IMG/VR virus record: IMGVR_UViG_3300044998_000297
Location: 1 to 43,821 of that record
DNA from: a virus
Length of the DNA stretch: 43,821 nt
Strand: one strand, 5' to 3'
Position 1 is the first letter of the stretch. The number at the start of each line of letters is the position of its first letter. Positions 28,218 to 38,038 of this stretch are shown piece by piece. The translations under genes and the position numbers were made by a program. The notes below the pieces were generated by a model. It made no database searches. It saw only the letters and a list, made by a program, of their open reading frames with translations, and was not told where the DNA came from.

Positions 28218-31200
28218 TGATCTTTGCCCCAAGAATCAGCATTATTCATAGAGGAAAACTTTTGTGTTGAAGATTCCTCACCGATAGAAACGATTCTTTC
28301 ATATCCAGTTAAAGGAACTTCGATTCCAAATTTTTTCTCTGTAGAAGACGAAGATATAGTCTCTTGAAAAGTGAAATTAGTTTCACCTTCATATCGACTA
28401 TAAACATTATAGTTCGGATCTTCCCAAACAATCGCGTGTTCCGAAAGGCTTTTTGAATCAAGGCAAAACGCTACTTGTTTTCCATTGAAAATAGAACCGC
28501 TAGGAGTTTTTTGCCACGTCTCATCTGACAATGAATACTCCCACCTAAAGTTAGAAGTTCCACTAATAACCGTTATTAATCGATAATGTTTTTCATTAGT
28601 GAATTCTATAGCTGCTCTTCCGTTTTCGTTGTTAAAGTTACTGATCGGTTGCCAAAATTGGGTTTGATTCCTTGTGTAAAGAGCCCATACTCCATCTGTA
28701 GTATTAATCAAAACGGCGTCAATATCGTCTAACGGATGGCTCGTGCACGCAACATTTTTACCATCGGCTATTCTTATAGGCGTTGTCCAAGATGATCCGT
28801 TATCCGAAGACTCAGTAAAGAATACTTCATCACCTTCTGTAACGTAACACACGACTACTTTATTTACGGTGTTCCATGATACTTGGCAATCTTTAACGTT
28901 ATTAATACTTAGAACAGTCCCGGTTTGTTCTATATCTTTAAAATTGGTGTATATGAAATCTATAGAGTTAGGTCTGTTTATTACACCCCATATCATACCA
29001 TCAGAAGCTCTACATATATGCCACCCTTCAATAATAAGGTCTGTTGAATTGTCATACGGGAAAACTAATCCACCTCTCCACGGTCTCATTTTTAAATATT
29101 CCGTAGAACCAACAAACAAACTAGCGTCGTACCCTTCAGAGTTAGTGACCGCCGCCGTGTGGTACTCCACTTCCCATCCATCGGGGGGCGATACTTCGGG
29201 GGTAAGAACATCGCCAGGAAAATCTAACCGTATGTCTGCAACCTCGGTCGTGATGATGTTCCGCCGGTTGGCGATAAGCGAGTACGAGTATTGCCCTAAT
29301 GCACCAAGTTCTTGCCAATCATTGCTCTTGCTTCTTTTGCGCCTAGGAGTAATAGCCATCGCAGGAACCTGCCGATAACCGTTAACTAAGCACGGAACGG
29401 GACCGCTGTCGCCCTGCACCAAGAAGGAGTGCCCGTTAAGTACCTGAGACGGGTCTCGCCACAAGTGCTTAGCGATTGTCATTTCCTCGTTGTTTACGAA
29501 GTAGGTTAACCCTTCTGGTAGTATCGCGTCTTGCGCGTCTCTGCCTTCTAGGAACGCTCGCCGGAACGATAGCCAGTCACCTATCGTCGGTGCGTCAACA
29601 AGTTCAGGCTTGGCGAGAGGAGTCGAAAGCAGGGTGTCAGAAAGTGCATTTCTAAACCATAACGTCTGCGTTCTGAACAAAGGACCCTTCTCACTAAGAA
29701 CCGTTGCGCCATGACCGCTCTCATACCGTACGTGCCATTCGTTTCTTGGTGCTAGATTAAGTGTGATTAACCCGAGGGTTGCCGATGCGCCCGGGTTGGT
29801 CTTGGTGATCGTTACTCGCAAGATACCGAAGCTTCGCGCCTTACTTCCGTGTTGCGTGGGTGCAAGCTCTCCACTTGCAGTAATCGTTGACGAATAGTCG
29901 TCAGCAGCTGGTGCAACATCGTCGTAAGTGTCCACAAGAAAGCCTGAATCACCCAGGTTCTGCGCAAGGGACGTGTGCCACTTGGTAGATAGTTCTGCGG
30001 GAATGTCCCAGTTTCCGCTTGTTGTCGCCGCCGCCACGAGTTCGGTTACTTTGCCTGTCGCGTCTTCTACCTCGATCTTTACCGATGTCACGTTTGACCA
30101 ATTAGCCGCCGAGAGTGCGACGTTCCGCGCAAGTGTTGACACCATGTACGGAAAGACCGTGTAACTCGATAAGTCGAACTCCGCCACAGTCGAGTCTGCC
30201 GAGAACTCAAACTTAGACGCTGTTACCTGCCTTGTGCCCGTTCCGTTGAACGTCCACCGGGAGTTTGTGAGGTCGTTAAGTTGTACCGCTGTCTGCCATG
30301 TCGTCGTGTCTGCGATAAACTCTTGAAGACCCCAAAAGTTAGGCAAGGCAGTGACGATCGTCGAGACGTTGGTAATTGCGCTCTGGTCGACTCCCTCCGC
30401 GATAACATCGACGCGCCGGTCGGTTGAGACTAGAACGCTAGGGTGATAGACCCACTGTTGCCGCACCGGGTACCAATAGTCCCCCAAGTTTGCCGGAGTA
30501 CCGTTAATCGCCCATCTAACGCTAGGGGACGACGAGTCGGGAGGAAACCATAGTGCATAAAGCCAATGAGGGGACCCGTGGAAGTTTGCCGCTCTTGCGT
30601 ACTGGTCGGTATGATTCAACGCACCCGACCCATTCGCCGCTCCACCTAACGACTGCCCGGTGCTAATTGTTCCAGGCAGCGAAAAGTCTTGAAAGTATCG
30701 CGACCATGAGGCGCCCGCGTAGCAGTGGTCGTTCAGGTTGTCTTCTATAGCGTTGCTCGCGTTTGTTACAACGGTTAGAAGTTGCGAACGAGAAGGAGTT
30801 ACAACTGTCGATGTGCTGTTATCGGTAACGGTGGGGTCAGTAGGGTCGGGGCAGTAATCCGTCGTTATGTCTGTGGAGAAAAACGTGCGAGAGGGAGAAG
30901 CTAGGCGCAATACCATTGCTTCGTAATCTGTGTTGTTCATTCTAACAACCTCTCTAGGGTTGTTAGGAATCAGCCATATAAAACCGCTCTCTGTAATGTA
31001 GTCGCCGTTTCCTGGGACCCGTGCCAGCCCCTCTATTTGTGCGTTCCAGGTCGTTGTTGCGTTCACGGTAAAAGGTGGTGCCCACCCCGGCGGCATGGTA
31101 ACCGTTGGGGTCTGCCAATTGCCGTTCATGTCGCGGAACCGCCACCCACCCGTAATAGTGCAAGTCCCTTCCCCTAATGAGCCCGAAGGCGGAGTACCCG

Positions 31201-31708
31201 GAGGGCAATTATTGTTCACCGGTGGGGTCGCACCTACCGCCGCTCCGCCCTCGATAAAGGGCGGTATGCCGTGAGGGTAAACGGCATCTGGCGCAAACCT
31301 TGCCGATGTGTAAGACCCTGCTCCGCTCGATGCCACTAATGAGCCGTTAGCATATGCGCGAACAGCCGACCACTTCATCGTCCACGTTCCCGGTTCGTTA
31401 TAAATTACGTAATCGTCAATCTCAATCGAACCGCTTAGCGAACCGTTGAAGCCCGTACCGCTAGTCGTTACTGAAATAATTCCACTGTGAACGACTTCCC
31501 AGTTACCAGATGGGCCACTCCCGGGAAAGGGATTCTCTCTAGAAACTAAACCGATAGAAAGACCTAAAGCAGTCGAAAGGGCATTTGCACAAAAGAACGA
31601 CGAAAGTTCCCCTGAATAAGCGTATCCGGTACCGTTATTAATACCAGCGCCAGTCCCCGCTATCTTGAACTCTAGCCGCTGACATTCCCAATATTTTCCA
31701 GCTAACAT
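28214..31708 (-). CDS. large distal tail protein (putative receptor-binding/adhesin), 1164 aa
   Basis: This gene lies after the hub, where siphoviruses encode tail-tip and receptor-binding proteins. The N-terminus (about 1-60) is encoded by DNA like the rest of the arm. Residues about 60-856 are encoded by much G+C-richer DNA and look like beta-rich repeats full of Thr, Ser, Asn and Gly with Cys pairs. From about residue 857 the DNA returns to normal composition and the protein resembles a beta-propeller, with an Asp-box (Ser-Ser-Asp-Asn-Gly-Ser-Ser-Trp) near 964-972 and repeated Trp and Tyr strands. Asp-boxes mark sialidase-like propellers that often bind or cut sugars. There is no enzyme-specific catalytic motif I can confirm. 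The role in host recognition is inferred from place and composition. Confidence 0.68.
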   Translation of the reverse strand: MLAGKYWECQRLEFKIAGTGAGINNGTGYAYSGELSSFFCANALSTALGLSIGLVSRENPFPGSGPSGNWEVVHSGIISVTTSGTGFNGSLSGSIEIDDYVIYNEPGTWTMKWSAVRAYANGSLVASSGAGSYTSARFAPDAVYPHGIPPFIEGGAAVGATPPVNNNCPPGTPPSGSLGEGTCTITGGWRFRDMNGNWQTPTVTMPPGWAPPFTVNATTTWNAQIEGLARVPGNGDYITESGFIWLIPNNPREVVRMNNTDYEAMVLRLASPSRTFFSTDITTDYCPDPTDPTVTDNSTSTVVTPSRSQLLTVVTNASNAIEDNLNDHCYAGASWSRYFQDFSLPGTISTGQSLGGAANGSGALNHTDQYARAANFHGSPHWLYALWFPPDSSSPSVRWAINGTPANLGDYWYPVRQQWVYHPSVLVSTDRRVDVIAEGVDQSAITNVSTIVTALPNFWGLQEFIADTTTWQTAVQLNDLTNSRWTFNGTGTRQVTASKFEFSADSTVAEFDLSSYTVFPYMVSTLARNVALSAANWSNVTSVKIEVEDATGKVTELVAAATTSGNWDIPAELSTKWHTSLAQNLGDSGFLVDTYDDVAPAADDYSSTITASGELAPTQHGSKARSFGILRVTITKTNPGASATLGLITLNLAPRNEWHVRYESGHGATVLSEKGPLFRTQTLWFRNALSDTLLSTPLAKPELVDAPTIGDWLSFRRAFLEGRDAQDAILPEGLTYFVNNEEMTIAKHLWRDPSQVLNGHSFLVQGDSGPVPCLVNGYRQVPAMAITPRRKRSKSNDWQELGALGQYSYSLIANRRNIITTEVADIRLDFPGDVLTPEVSPPDGWEVEYHTAAVTNSEGYDASLFVGSTEYLKMRPWRGGLVFPYDNSTDLIIEGWHICRASDGMIWGVINRPNSIDFIYTNFKDIEQTGTVLSINNVKDCQVSWNTVNKVVVCYVTEGDEVFFTESSDNGSSWTTPIRIADGKNVACTSHPLDDIDAVLINTTDGVWALYTRNQTQFWQPISNFNNENGRAAIEFTNEKHYRLITVISGTSNFRWEYSLSDETWQKTPSGSIFNGKQVAFCLDSKSLSEHAIVWEDPNYNVYSRYEGETNFTFQETISSSSTEKKFGIEVPLTGYERIVSIGEESSTQKFSSMNNADSWGKDQ
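29140..31530 (-). other. G+C-rich island inside the distal tail gene
   Basis: Hand counts: 35 of 60 bases are G or C from 30001, 37 of 60 from 30601, against 24 of 60 from 28501 and 27 of 60 from 31561. Both edges fall inside one intact reading frame, so the segment was exchanged in frame. Edges are approximate to about 50 bases. Confidence 0.75.
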
Positions 31709-31712
31709 AATT

Positions 31713-34259
31713 TTAAGTAGGGGATATTCTAGGTATATATCTTAAGTTCATATTACTTCTTGCGAACCCTTTCCGAATAACGTGAGTAATTCCAGTTACC
31801 ATAAATTCAAGGTACTTTCCTGTAAAACGATCAAAAGCTCCAGACTTAACATCATGTATCCCAACTCTTACTCCCGGAAAAATATCAAACTGTGGCCAAG
31901 AGGTCATAGATCCTGTTATAGATGGAACTTTAAGAATTTCAAAAGCTGCGTCAGCTGCATCTGAAGCATAATCGAGTGTCGCAAATTGAGAATCTACCCA
32001 GACAAAAGCGTTTTCAAAACCAAGAAAATTACCGCCAATCAAATCAAGAGCAGTAGATTGACTAAAGTTGTAAATTGAATTTTCATCTGTCCTATGGCTA
32101 ATTAAAGGATCCCATTTTCCACCGTATGCGTCTATACCCATTATCGTGACTTTATTTCTAACTTGTGTTAGGTCACGATCAATAGACCCGTTCATAACAG
32201 CTGAACCAGGAGATGGAACGGCTCCATCTAATATATTATCAACGACATTAAAGATTCTATAAGCCACTGGAGAATTTCTTAATTCAAATTTATCGAATTG
32301 CAAGCGTCCAAAGTTATCAAAGAAATAATAATAACCGAATTGCTTAGCAATCCGCCCAATATTGTCCCAGTTATTGGCTCCAGTATTCGCTCTCATTAAA
32401 GGATATCCTCCACTGCCAACAGGTAAAAAGAAAGAATCTCCAGTCGGCGAGTCCCCAAAAGGATCGTCTGGAACCTTGTTGATAAAACCTAGATCGCTAT
32501 CTGAAACATCTCCTCTATAAATACCAGAGTTATTTGCATAATAGGCAATGGCCGCATAAATATTCCAACCATCTACCCATGGTAAATAAAACTTAGGTGA
32601 TTTTAAAGCCGCTTCACGTCCGACACATTGAATAACATGTTTTGACTGCCCATTCGGTTCTATACTCGTAGAGCTTTTCAAAGAGGCGATGCCAGTAAAT
32701 AATCTGTGAGGACCGTTGACAAAAACAACATTATTATTTTCATCAAAATATCGCGTAATGGCGTCTATTTGAACAGCAAATGTTCCAGAATAATTAGCGA
32801 TTTCTCCCCACCATAAATTCGGTGCTCCGAAGGTATTCTTAGAAACCGGTGAAAAATTATTGAATACGAGACTAGCGTTTGAATTAATTGTTAAGGAATC
32901 AAAATCAAAATAGTGTGAAACGGTTATTTCTTCTGGGGCCAAAAATAAAGGAACGCCTGTTCCCTGTTGAGCTTCTTCTGGAAATATAACCGTCACCCCT
33001 CTTAAAATTGCAGTATTAGACGAATAATCGATACCGTCATATGTACCTTCTACTGGTGATTCTATCGACAATTCATACTGAGAAAAAGAATCAACGCCAG
33101 TTTCAGATATTGATGTAAATATAAGATTAGTGTCTGAATCAAAACCGGTTTTACTTATGGCTTTTCTCGCATAAAGAGGTTTATATTCAGCGTCTTTATT
33201 CGGGACAAATCCAAGCGGAACTTCTTTACTTATAAAAGTGGCATTTGCCCTGAATTTCATTGGCGCAAACCCAGCTTGGAAAGATTTGACTCCAGAACCT
33301 CTAAGGGTTATTTTGTGTAAATAAAATCTTTCGGATTCAGACTCTAAATCACTAAGATCGTCAAGGACAAAATTAGTTGACGGATCCATAAACAAACGGA
33401 CAACACTATTAAGTATTCTAAGCTCTAAAATATTTCCGTTTGGAGATCCCTGGTTATACCAACCAAATTGGCCATAATAACCTTGTTGAGATCCGCCCGT
33501 TATTGGTGTTCCGCTGTTATTAAGCTTTAAATCTCTTACTTTATCACCGGGACCAGATCCAAGTGGATCAGTATTCTTATAAAGTTCTGGTACACCATTA
33601 ATTCTATATCTGATAGTGTACCTTCTATCTATATCTCCTTCTCCACCTTTTATCCAGTATTCAACATCAAAATATGGTTTTGCCATTGATGGAAGAGGAT
33701 TCGTAATTGTTTCTATCCAATTACCAAAACCGTCTTGAGACCAAGTTATTGTTCTACCATCTAATTCGTAGGCTACTTGAAGATATCCACCTTGGCAATT
33801 TGAAGGAGGAGAACAAGAAATATCAAAAGTGTTATCCGTTGGAACGTACGAATATCTTGTAGAGCTACCAGGGTTAGAAACAGCATAGCCATAATAAATT
33901 GATCTTGCAGGCTCCGAAGTCCAACTTGCTCTAAGCTTTGGATTTTTCAAAATACCCGCCATATACTTTAACCGACCACCAAGAGAATTTCTTGTCCAGT
34001 TCTGAGTTGGCAGTGACGCGTTGAACCAAATAGGGGCTGTGTCTGGTGTTTCGTTTATGACGTAATTATTATGGGGGACAAGAACTGGGGCAGAAAAAAT
34101 AACGCCTAGCTCTCTATCAAATTCAATATCTTCTGCAGAAACAGTATCAAAATCATATTGGCTAAACCAATCGCTGTAAACAAATGCAGGACTCGTTGCA
34201 ACTCTAAAGAGTTTTTGCATTGGCCATGCTATAACTTCAGAGCAACTTTCTATTCTCAT
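31713..34259 (-). CDS. tail hub / tail-associated structural protein, 848 aa
   Basis: It directly follows the tape measure (ATGA overlap) and precedes the distal tail gene by four bases. The sequence is a long series of beta strands with few charged clusters. Around residues 625-660, Ala-Lys-Gln-Phe-Gly-Tyr-Tyr-Tyr-Phe-Phe-Asp-Asn-Phe-Gly-Arg-Leu is typical of hub domains of the gp27/late-control type. The region before it includes a Tyr-Ala-Asn-Asn-Ser-Gly helix. It probably closes the tail tube and joins it to the tip. The C-terminus has an Ile-Thr-His-Val-Ile strand often seen in hub proteins. It could also carry a distal-tail domain at the N-terminus. Confidence 0.65.
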   Translation of the reverse strand: MRIESCSEVIAWPMQKLFRVATSPAFVYSDWFSQYDFDTVSAEDIEFDRELGVIFSAPVLVPHNNYVINETPDTAPIWFNASLPTQNWTRNSLGGRLKYMAGILKNPKLRASWTSEPARSIYYGYAVSNPGSSTRYSYVPTDNTFDISCSPPSNCQGGYLQVAYELDGRTITWSQDGFGNWIETITNPLPSMAKPYFDVEYWIKGGEGDIDRRYTIRYRINGVPELYKNTDPLGSGPGDKVRDLKLNNSGTPITGGSQQGYYGQFGWYNQGSPNGNILELRILNSVVRLFMDPSTNFVLDDLSDLESESERFYLHKITLRGSGVKSFQAGFAPMKFRANATFISKEVPLGFVPNKDAEYKPLYARKAISKTGFDSDTNLIFTSISETGVDSFSQYELSIESPVEGTYDGIDYSSNTAILRGVTVIFPEEAQQGTGVPLFLAPEEITVSHYFDFDSLTINSNASLVFNNFSPVSKNTFGAPNLWWGEIANYSGTFAVQIDAITRYFDENNNVVFVNGPHRLFTGIASLKSSTSIEPNGQSKHVIQCVGREAALKSPKFYLPWVDGWNIYAAIAYYANNSGIYRGDVSDSDLGFINKVPDDPFGDSPTGDSFFLPVGSGGYPLMRANTGANNWDNIGRIAKQFGYYYFFDNFGRLQFDKFELRNSPVAYRIFNVVDNILDGAVPSPGSAVMNGSIDRDLTQVRNKVTIMGIDAYGGKWDPLISHRTDENSIYNFSQSTALDLIGGNFLGFENAFVWVDSQFATLDYASDAADAAFEILKVPSITGSMTSWPQFDIFPGVRVGIHDVKSGAFDRFTGKYLEFMVTGITHVIRKGFARSNMNLRYIPRISPT

Positions 34260-37200
34260 AGTCCAATCGGTTGAGGTTTCATCACTGCTTGCACCTGTTG
34301 ACCAGCGTTTAAAGTCTGAGTTTGTCTTGCAATAGTATTTCCAACGCCATCTTGAACATTAACAATTATCTCTAAACCACCAGTCAATTGTACTTGGGCA
34401 CCGCCTAGTGCAGCGTTAGTAAACATACTAGAGCTTCCATTAATTCCAAACATTCCCATAAATGCTTTTCCTTGGTTCATAAAATAATCTCTTTGATCTT
34501 TATTTCCACCGAAAGCACGATTAAGAACTCCAGACAAAGCAGATTCTCTTCTAGTAAATCGACTAGCGACCATATTAAAGTTTCCGGAAGAGTTTATTGT
34601 TTGACTTAGCAATCTTTCTTGCCAACCTGATTCGAGTTGCTGTTGAAGTCCAATTGCTTGTTCTATAAGACCCGATTGTTGTTGTTCAAAACGCAAGGTT
34701 ATAGCCTCTCTATTTTCTGGAGAAGCGTTTTCCATGGCTAAATCATAGTTTTTTCTCAGTTCGTCTAATTGACGCCCGGTAAGGGCAATCCCTTCTTGAA
34801 TAGATGCCCTAACGTCCCCATATCCGGCGAATGTTCTTGTAGCAATACTTCTTCTTAATTGATTTCTTAAAACATCTCTACTTAAACTAGGGCTAGGAGA
34901 GTAATCCGCCATAGAAATTTCTGAATTTGTTTCAGATAGTTGTAATTGAGCTAATTTAGATTCAGCTTCGTTTCTAGCAATAGATCCTTCTGGTAAACTT
35001 TCAACTAACTGTTTTTGGTAGGCAATAGCCTCTCTGACGTTGCTTATAGAGGACGCTCTGAGCGGCGCAGCGGCCAACGAACCGCCTCGTATGGCCTGTA
35101 ATGCACCTAAAGTTCTAGTAGTCCCTGATAGTGTCAAAGAATTAGAAACAGACATGTCATAATATGAGCGCCTATTCATTTCGGTCGCTTTTTCTAAGTC
35201 AGTCTCTAAAGTCTTTAGACGGGACATTATCTCATTTCTCTCTTCAAGAGTTGACCCGATTCTTTTTAGTCTTTCTAAATTAGCTCTCGTTACTTGAATT
35301 TCTTCGGAAATCGTTTGGGTCGAAGCATTTCTCGCAGAATAAATATCGGAAACTCCTCCAAAAAGTTCCGCTCGAGATACGTTAGCCATTCTCTCTGAGC
35401 CACGCAATCCAACAAAGCTCATATCTTGACTGAATTGAGTTTGAGAATATTGTCTATTTATTGCAACCGACTGAAGATTGTTTTGTATGAGCTCCGCTCT
35501 TATTTGTTCTTGTTCTATTGGGCCAACACCATAGAAAGACGAATTATTCAATCTTTCATTAAGTATAGAACTTCTTCTCCTGATCTCATCTAAAGTCGCC
35601 GCGAAGTCTCCAGATAAATTATTAGAGTCTAAGTAAGCTCCGCCGAACAAAGCTAATTGTTGTGAGCCCATTGCGGCAGAAGATCTTATTCCAGATATTT
35701 GAAGAGAAGAATCTCCAATAAATCTTCTAGACCTCATAAGACTAGACGCATATCCTGATTGAGCCGAAAGCGCTTCCGCATTTAATCGAGCTTGAACATC
35801 GAGTGGAGCTCCAATTTCTCTAGCTTTGTCTGCTCTTATTCTAGCAACATTTGCAATTTTACTGGTAGATTCAGCCGCTTGAGCCATTAATGCATTTTGT
35901 TCAGTGAGCCCAACACCAAGTGTTTGTCCGAGTAATAAATTAGCGGCAGAATATTGCTGACCAGAAGACACCAAAGAAGAAGTGTACTCGAGAACCATCG
36001 CCGTCTCAAGCATTCTGTTTGTTGCATTTCTTCCATTAAATTTATTTGACAGAGCGACCATATCTGGGGAGCTGTCCCCAGTGAGTATAGAAGATAAAGA
36101 TGCTCCGCCGAAAGCACTAAAATCAAATTGACCTCTTCCAGATATGCTAGCCTGAATCCGCTGCTCTATTGGTAAGAACCTAGAAGCTCTTGCGGCTGCT
36201 TGTGCCATTAATCTATTGTTGCTAGAATTAGGATTGCCAATACCTAATCCAGAAAAATCATCTAAATCTGCAAGGCCATAAAGTCCAGATTGCGCAAAGC
36301 TATACTTAAAGGCGTTTTGATAGTCGCCCATAAGCATTTTATTTGCTTCATTTAAACCCCTTTGATCTCCAAACCCATACTTAACAGACAATCGTCTTGC
36401 AGCACTAGATCTATCTTGAAGATCAGATGATATTCCAACGGCTTCAAGAAAAATTCCTTTTTCTTCAAATTCTCTAGTTTTTACTGCAAACTCAATAGTC
36501 TCATCTTCTAATCTTCTTTTTCTGTCAAATCCACCGAGTGTAAGAAAATTAGCGACCTTTCCAAAACCAGAGCCGTCCATAAAGCCGTAAAAACCGGACC
36601 TTCCTGTCCGGTAATCGGTTTCGGCATTCATTAGTCGTTGATAATCCGCAAGACCAGCGAATTGGCCACTAGTTTGAGCCAAAGAAATATCAGACCCAAT
36701 TCCTCTTATCTGTTGTTGAACGGCTTGCTGCGCATCTAAAGCACCAGTTTGACCATCCATCAAAGATAGTACAAGCCCCGGCAAACCGAAAGTCTGTACG
36801 GCTGCGGGTAAAAGGTTGGACATCGCCAATCCAGCAATAGTCGCTAAACCACGCGATCCAGTAAACTGGCTTATCTTCGCTTGGGCAGCGTTCATAAATG
36901 AACGGTTGGCAAAACCGGGATCCATTTGAGGCATAAGATCATTCGGATCAACCATAGAACCACCCGCTCCACCTCCAGGGCCGCCTGCTCCACCTCCGTT
37001 TACGTTTCCACCATTAATATTAATGGTAGACGCGTTCGATATGTTTATAGTCATGACGTTGAATATCGTCATCGCTGACCCAAACATAGAGCCTCCACCG
37101 GGCCCACCGATACCAAACGGAATTCCAGCGGGGACAGGACTAAGAAAAGGAGAAGAAGAACCAAAAGAAGGTGGAGGAGGTGGAATGGAATTACCAGAAT

Positions 37201-37354
37201 TACCAGAATTACCAATCCCACCAGAACCAAAACCAGAGCTTTGGTTACTCATTTGTCCGAAACGTTGGAGAAGTTCGATTAGTTCAGTTATCTGTCTAAC
37301 GGCATCTTTGCTATCAGCAGAAAATTTTATTGTGACTTCTCTATTGTCCGACAT
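34256..37354 (-). CDS. tail tape measure protein
   Basis: A 1032-residue, mostly helical protein with long Gln/Ala/Arg/Glu-rich stretches. It lies directly after the G/GT chaperone pair, the standard place for the tape measure, which sets tail length inside the tube. By the usual rule of about 0.15 nm per residue the tail would be near 150 nm. Residues 45-145 are rich in Gly, Pro, Ser and Asn, including a Gly-Asn-Ser repeat (27 bases, three copies) and a Pro5 run. A hydrophobic segment at about 165-200 may insert into the host membrane during DNA entry. The start overlaps the GT extension by 14 bp. Confidence 0.85.
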   Translation of the reverse strand: MSDNREVTIKFSADSKDAVRQITELIELLQRFGQMSNQSSGFGSGGIGNSGNSGNSIPPPPPSFGSSSPFLSPVPAGIPFGIGGPGGGSMFGSAMTIFNVMTINISNASTININGGNVNGGGAGGPGGGAGGSMVDPNDLMPQMDPGFANRSFMNAAQAKISQFTGSRGLATIAGLAMSNLLPAAVQTFGLPGLVLSLMDGQTGALDAQQAVQQQIRGIGSDISLAQTSGQFAGLADYQRLMNAETDYRTGRSGFYGFMDGSGFGKVANFLTLGGFDRKRRLEDETIEFAVKTREFEEKGIFLEAVGISSDLQDRSSAARRLSVKYGFGDQRGLNEANKMLMGDYQNAFKYSFAQSGLYGLADLDDFSGLGIGNPNSSNNRLMAQAAARASRFLPIEQRIQASISGRGQFDFSAFGGASLSSILTGDSSPDMVALSNKFNGRNATNRMLETAMVLEYTSSLVSSGQQYSAANLLLGQTLGVGLTEQNALMAQAAESTSKIANVARIRADKAREIGAPLDVQARLNAEALSAQSGYASSLMRSRRFIGDSSLQISGIRSSAAMGSQQLALFGGAYLDSNNLSGDFAATLDEIRRRSSILNERLNNSSFYGVGPIEQEQIRAELIQNNLQSVAINRQYSQTQFSQDMSFVGLRGSERMANVSRAELFGGVSDIYSARNASTQTISEEIQVTRANLERLKRIGSTLEERNEIMSRLKTLETDLEKATEMNRRSYYDMSVSNSLTLSGTTRTLGALQAIRGGSLAAAPLRASSISNVREAIAYQKQLVESLPEGSIARNEAESKLAQLQLSETNSEISMADYSPSPSLSRDVLRNQLRRSIATRTFAGYGDVRASIQEGIALTGRQLDELRKNYDLAMENASPENREAITLRFEQQQSGLIEQAIGLQQQLESGWQERLLSQTINSSGNFNMVASRFTRRESALSGVLNRAFGGNKDQRDYFMNQGKAFMGMFGINGSSSMFTNAALGGAQVQLTGGLEIIVNVQDGVGNTIARQTQTLNAGQQVQAVMKPQPIGL

Positions 37355-37535
37355 TTTGACTTATGAGCTCCGATATATCTAGAAACTCCATAGCCACTTG
37401 AGATGGTAACCCAAGTAGATCTGGCATTTGATTAAAGCGTCGCCAAAGAATAGCAAGCCGTATAGACATTGTAACCCGAGAAACGGATATCTCTCGACCG
37501 TTAACTATGTCTAGGACGACGCTTTCAATAAAGGG
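37341..37535 (-). CDS. -1 frameshift extension of the tail chaperone (GT-type)
   Basis: This -1 frame stays open across the end of the 173-residue chaperone gene and continues for 62 codons to a TAG at 37341. It has no convincing own start or ribosome-binding site. Read after a slip at CCCTTTA it gives a 230-residue fusion. The extension is helical with an Ile-Leu-Trp-Arg-Arg-Phe and an amphipathic Leu-rich end, like the T part of lambda GT, and it overlaps the tape measure start by 14 bp. In siphoviruses the G and GT forms coat the tape measure before the tube is built. Confidence 0.72.
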   Translation of the reverse strand, partial: PFIESVVLDIVNGREISVSRVTMSIRLAILWRRFNQMPDLLGLPSQVAMEFLDISELISQNVGQ

Positions 37536-38032
37536 ATGCGAAGCGGATTCGGAGACGATAAAATTTTAACCTCTTCTATTAAAGCCCTTCCGATCATCGG
37601 ATTCTCTATGGCTTTTAATTCGGCCTCACCTAAGATTTTCCCGTCTTTCTTTACTCTTCCGCAAGCGAGATAAAAATAGAATTTTTGCTCATTTACCTCG
37701 AATCGATCGATGATAAAGTCTCTTGCTCTCTCTTCAGCCTCCAACCATTCGCCATAACTTGCTGATCTCACCTGAAAAAGATGGAGTTGGGCAGTTTTAT
37801 GATAATCCTGGTTTTTATTTTTAAGATCTTCTAAAAATTTTGCTTGAGACTCATAAGCAAATTTTTTGGCCTCTATAATGTTCTTATCATCTCCTGAATA
37901 AGATTCAAAGGACTCTTTTAGAGCCAAAACTTTTTCTTGAAGATTTTTAATATCTCTTTGATTGGGTAAAACGAATTCTTCTTCTTCAAAAGATATAGTA
38001 TAAAGGGGAAAATCTACCCATGCACCTGCCAT
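37511..38032 (-). CDS. tail assembly chaperone (G-type), 173 aa, leaderless
   Basis: The product is charged and largely helical, with a long Glu/Lys-rich central helix (about 25-75), then a Trp-Leu-Glu-Ala-Glu-Glu-Arg segment and a small beta-containing domain. No signature motif is recognisable, and the call rests on position: between the tail tube gene and the tape measure, with a -1 slippery site six codons before its stop. It is the first gene behind a leaderless promoter with phased A-tracts. It binds the tape measure in the model of lambda G and GT. Confidence 0.75.
   Translation of the reverse strand: MAGAWVDFPLYTISFEEEEFVLPNQRDIKNLQEKVLALKESFESYSGDDKNIIEAKKFAYESQAKFLEDLKNKNQDYHKTAQLHLFQVRSASYGEWLEAEERARDFIIDRFEVNEQKFYFYLACGRVKKDGKILGEAELKAIENPMIGRALIEEVKILSSPNPLRIPLLKASS
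37529..37535 (-). promoter_or_regulatory. slippery heptamer C CCT TTA for -1 frameshifting
   Basis: On the - strand CCCTTTA reads as codons 167 (CCT) and 168 (TTA) of the chaperone, a canonical X-XXY-YYZ heptamer in the correct phase. After the slip, both tRNAs re-pair on CCC and TTT and translation continues in the open -1 frame. A CGAGA/TCTCG mini-stem lies downstream at about 37470-37495. Confidence 0.75.
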
Positions 38033-38038
38033 GAATAG

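Noticed and set aside
28869-29378. + strand ORF of 169 aa inside the distal tail gene
   Set aside because: It lies opposite a continuous 1164-residue frame with no promoter or ribosome-binding site, and its composition is that of an antisense shadow.
37185-37215. Tandem 9-bp repeat in the tape measure gene as a phase-variable switch
   Set aside because: Three units of 9 bases keep the frame and encode a Gly-Asn-Ser linker, so copy changes would not switch the gene off.
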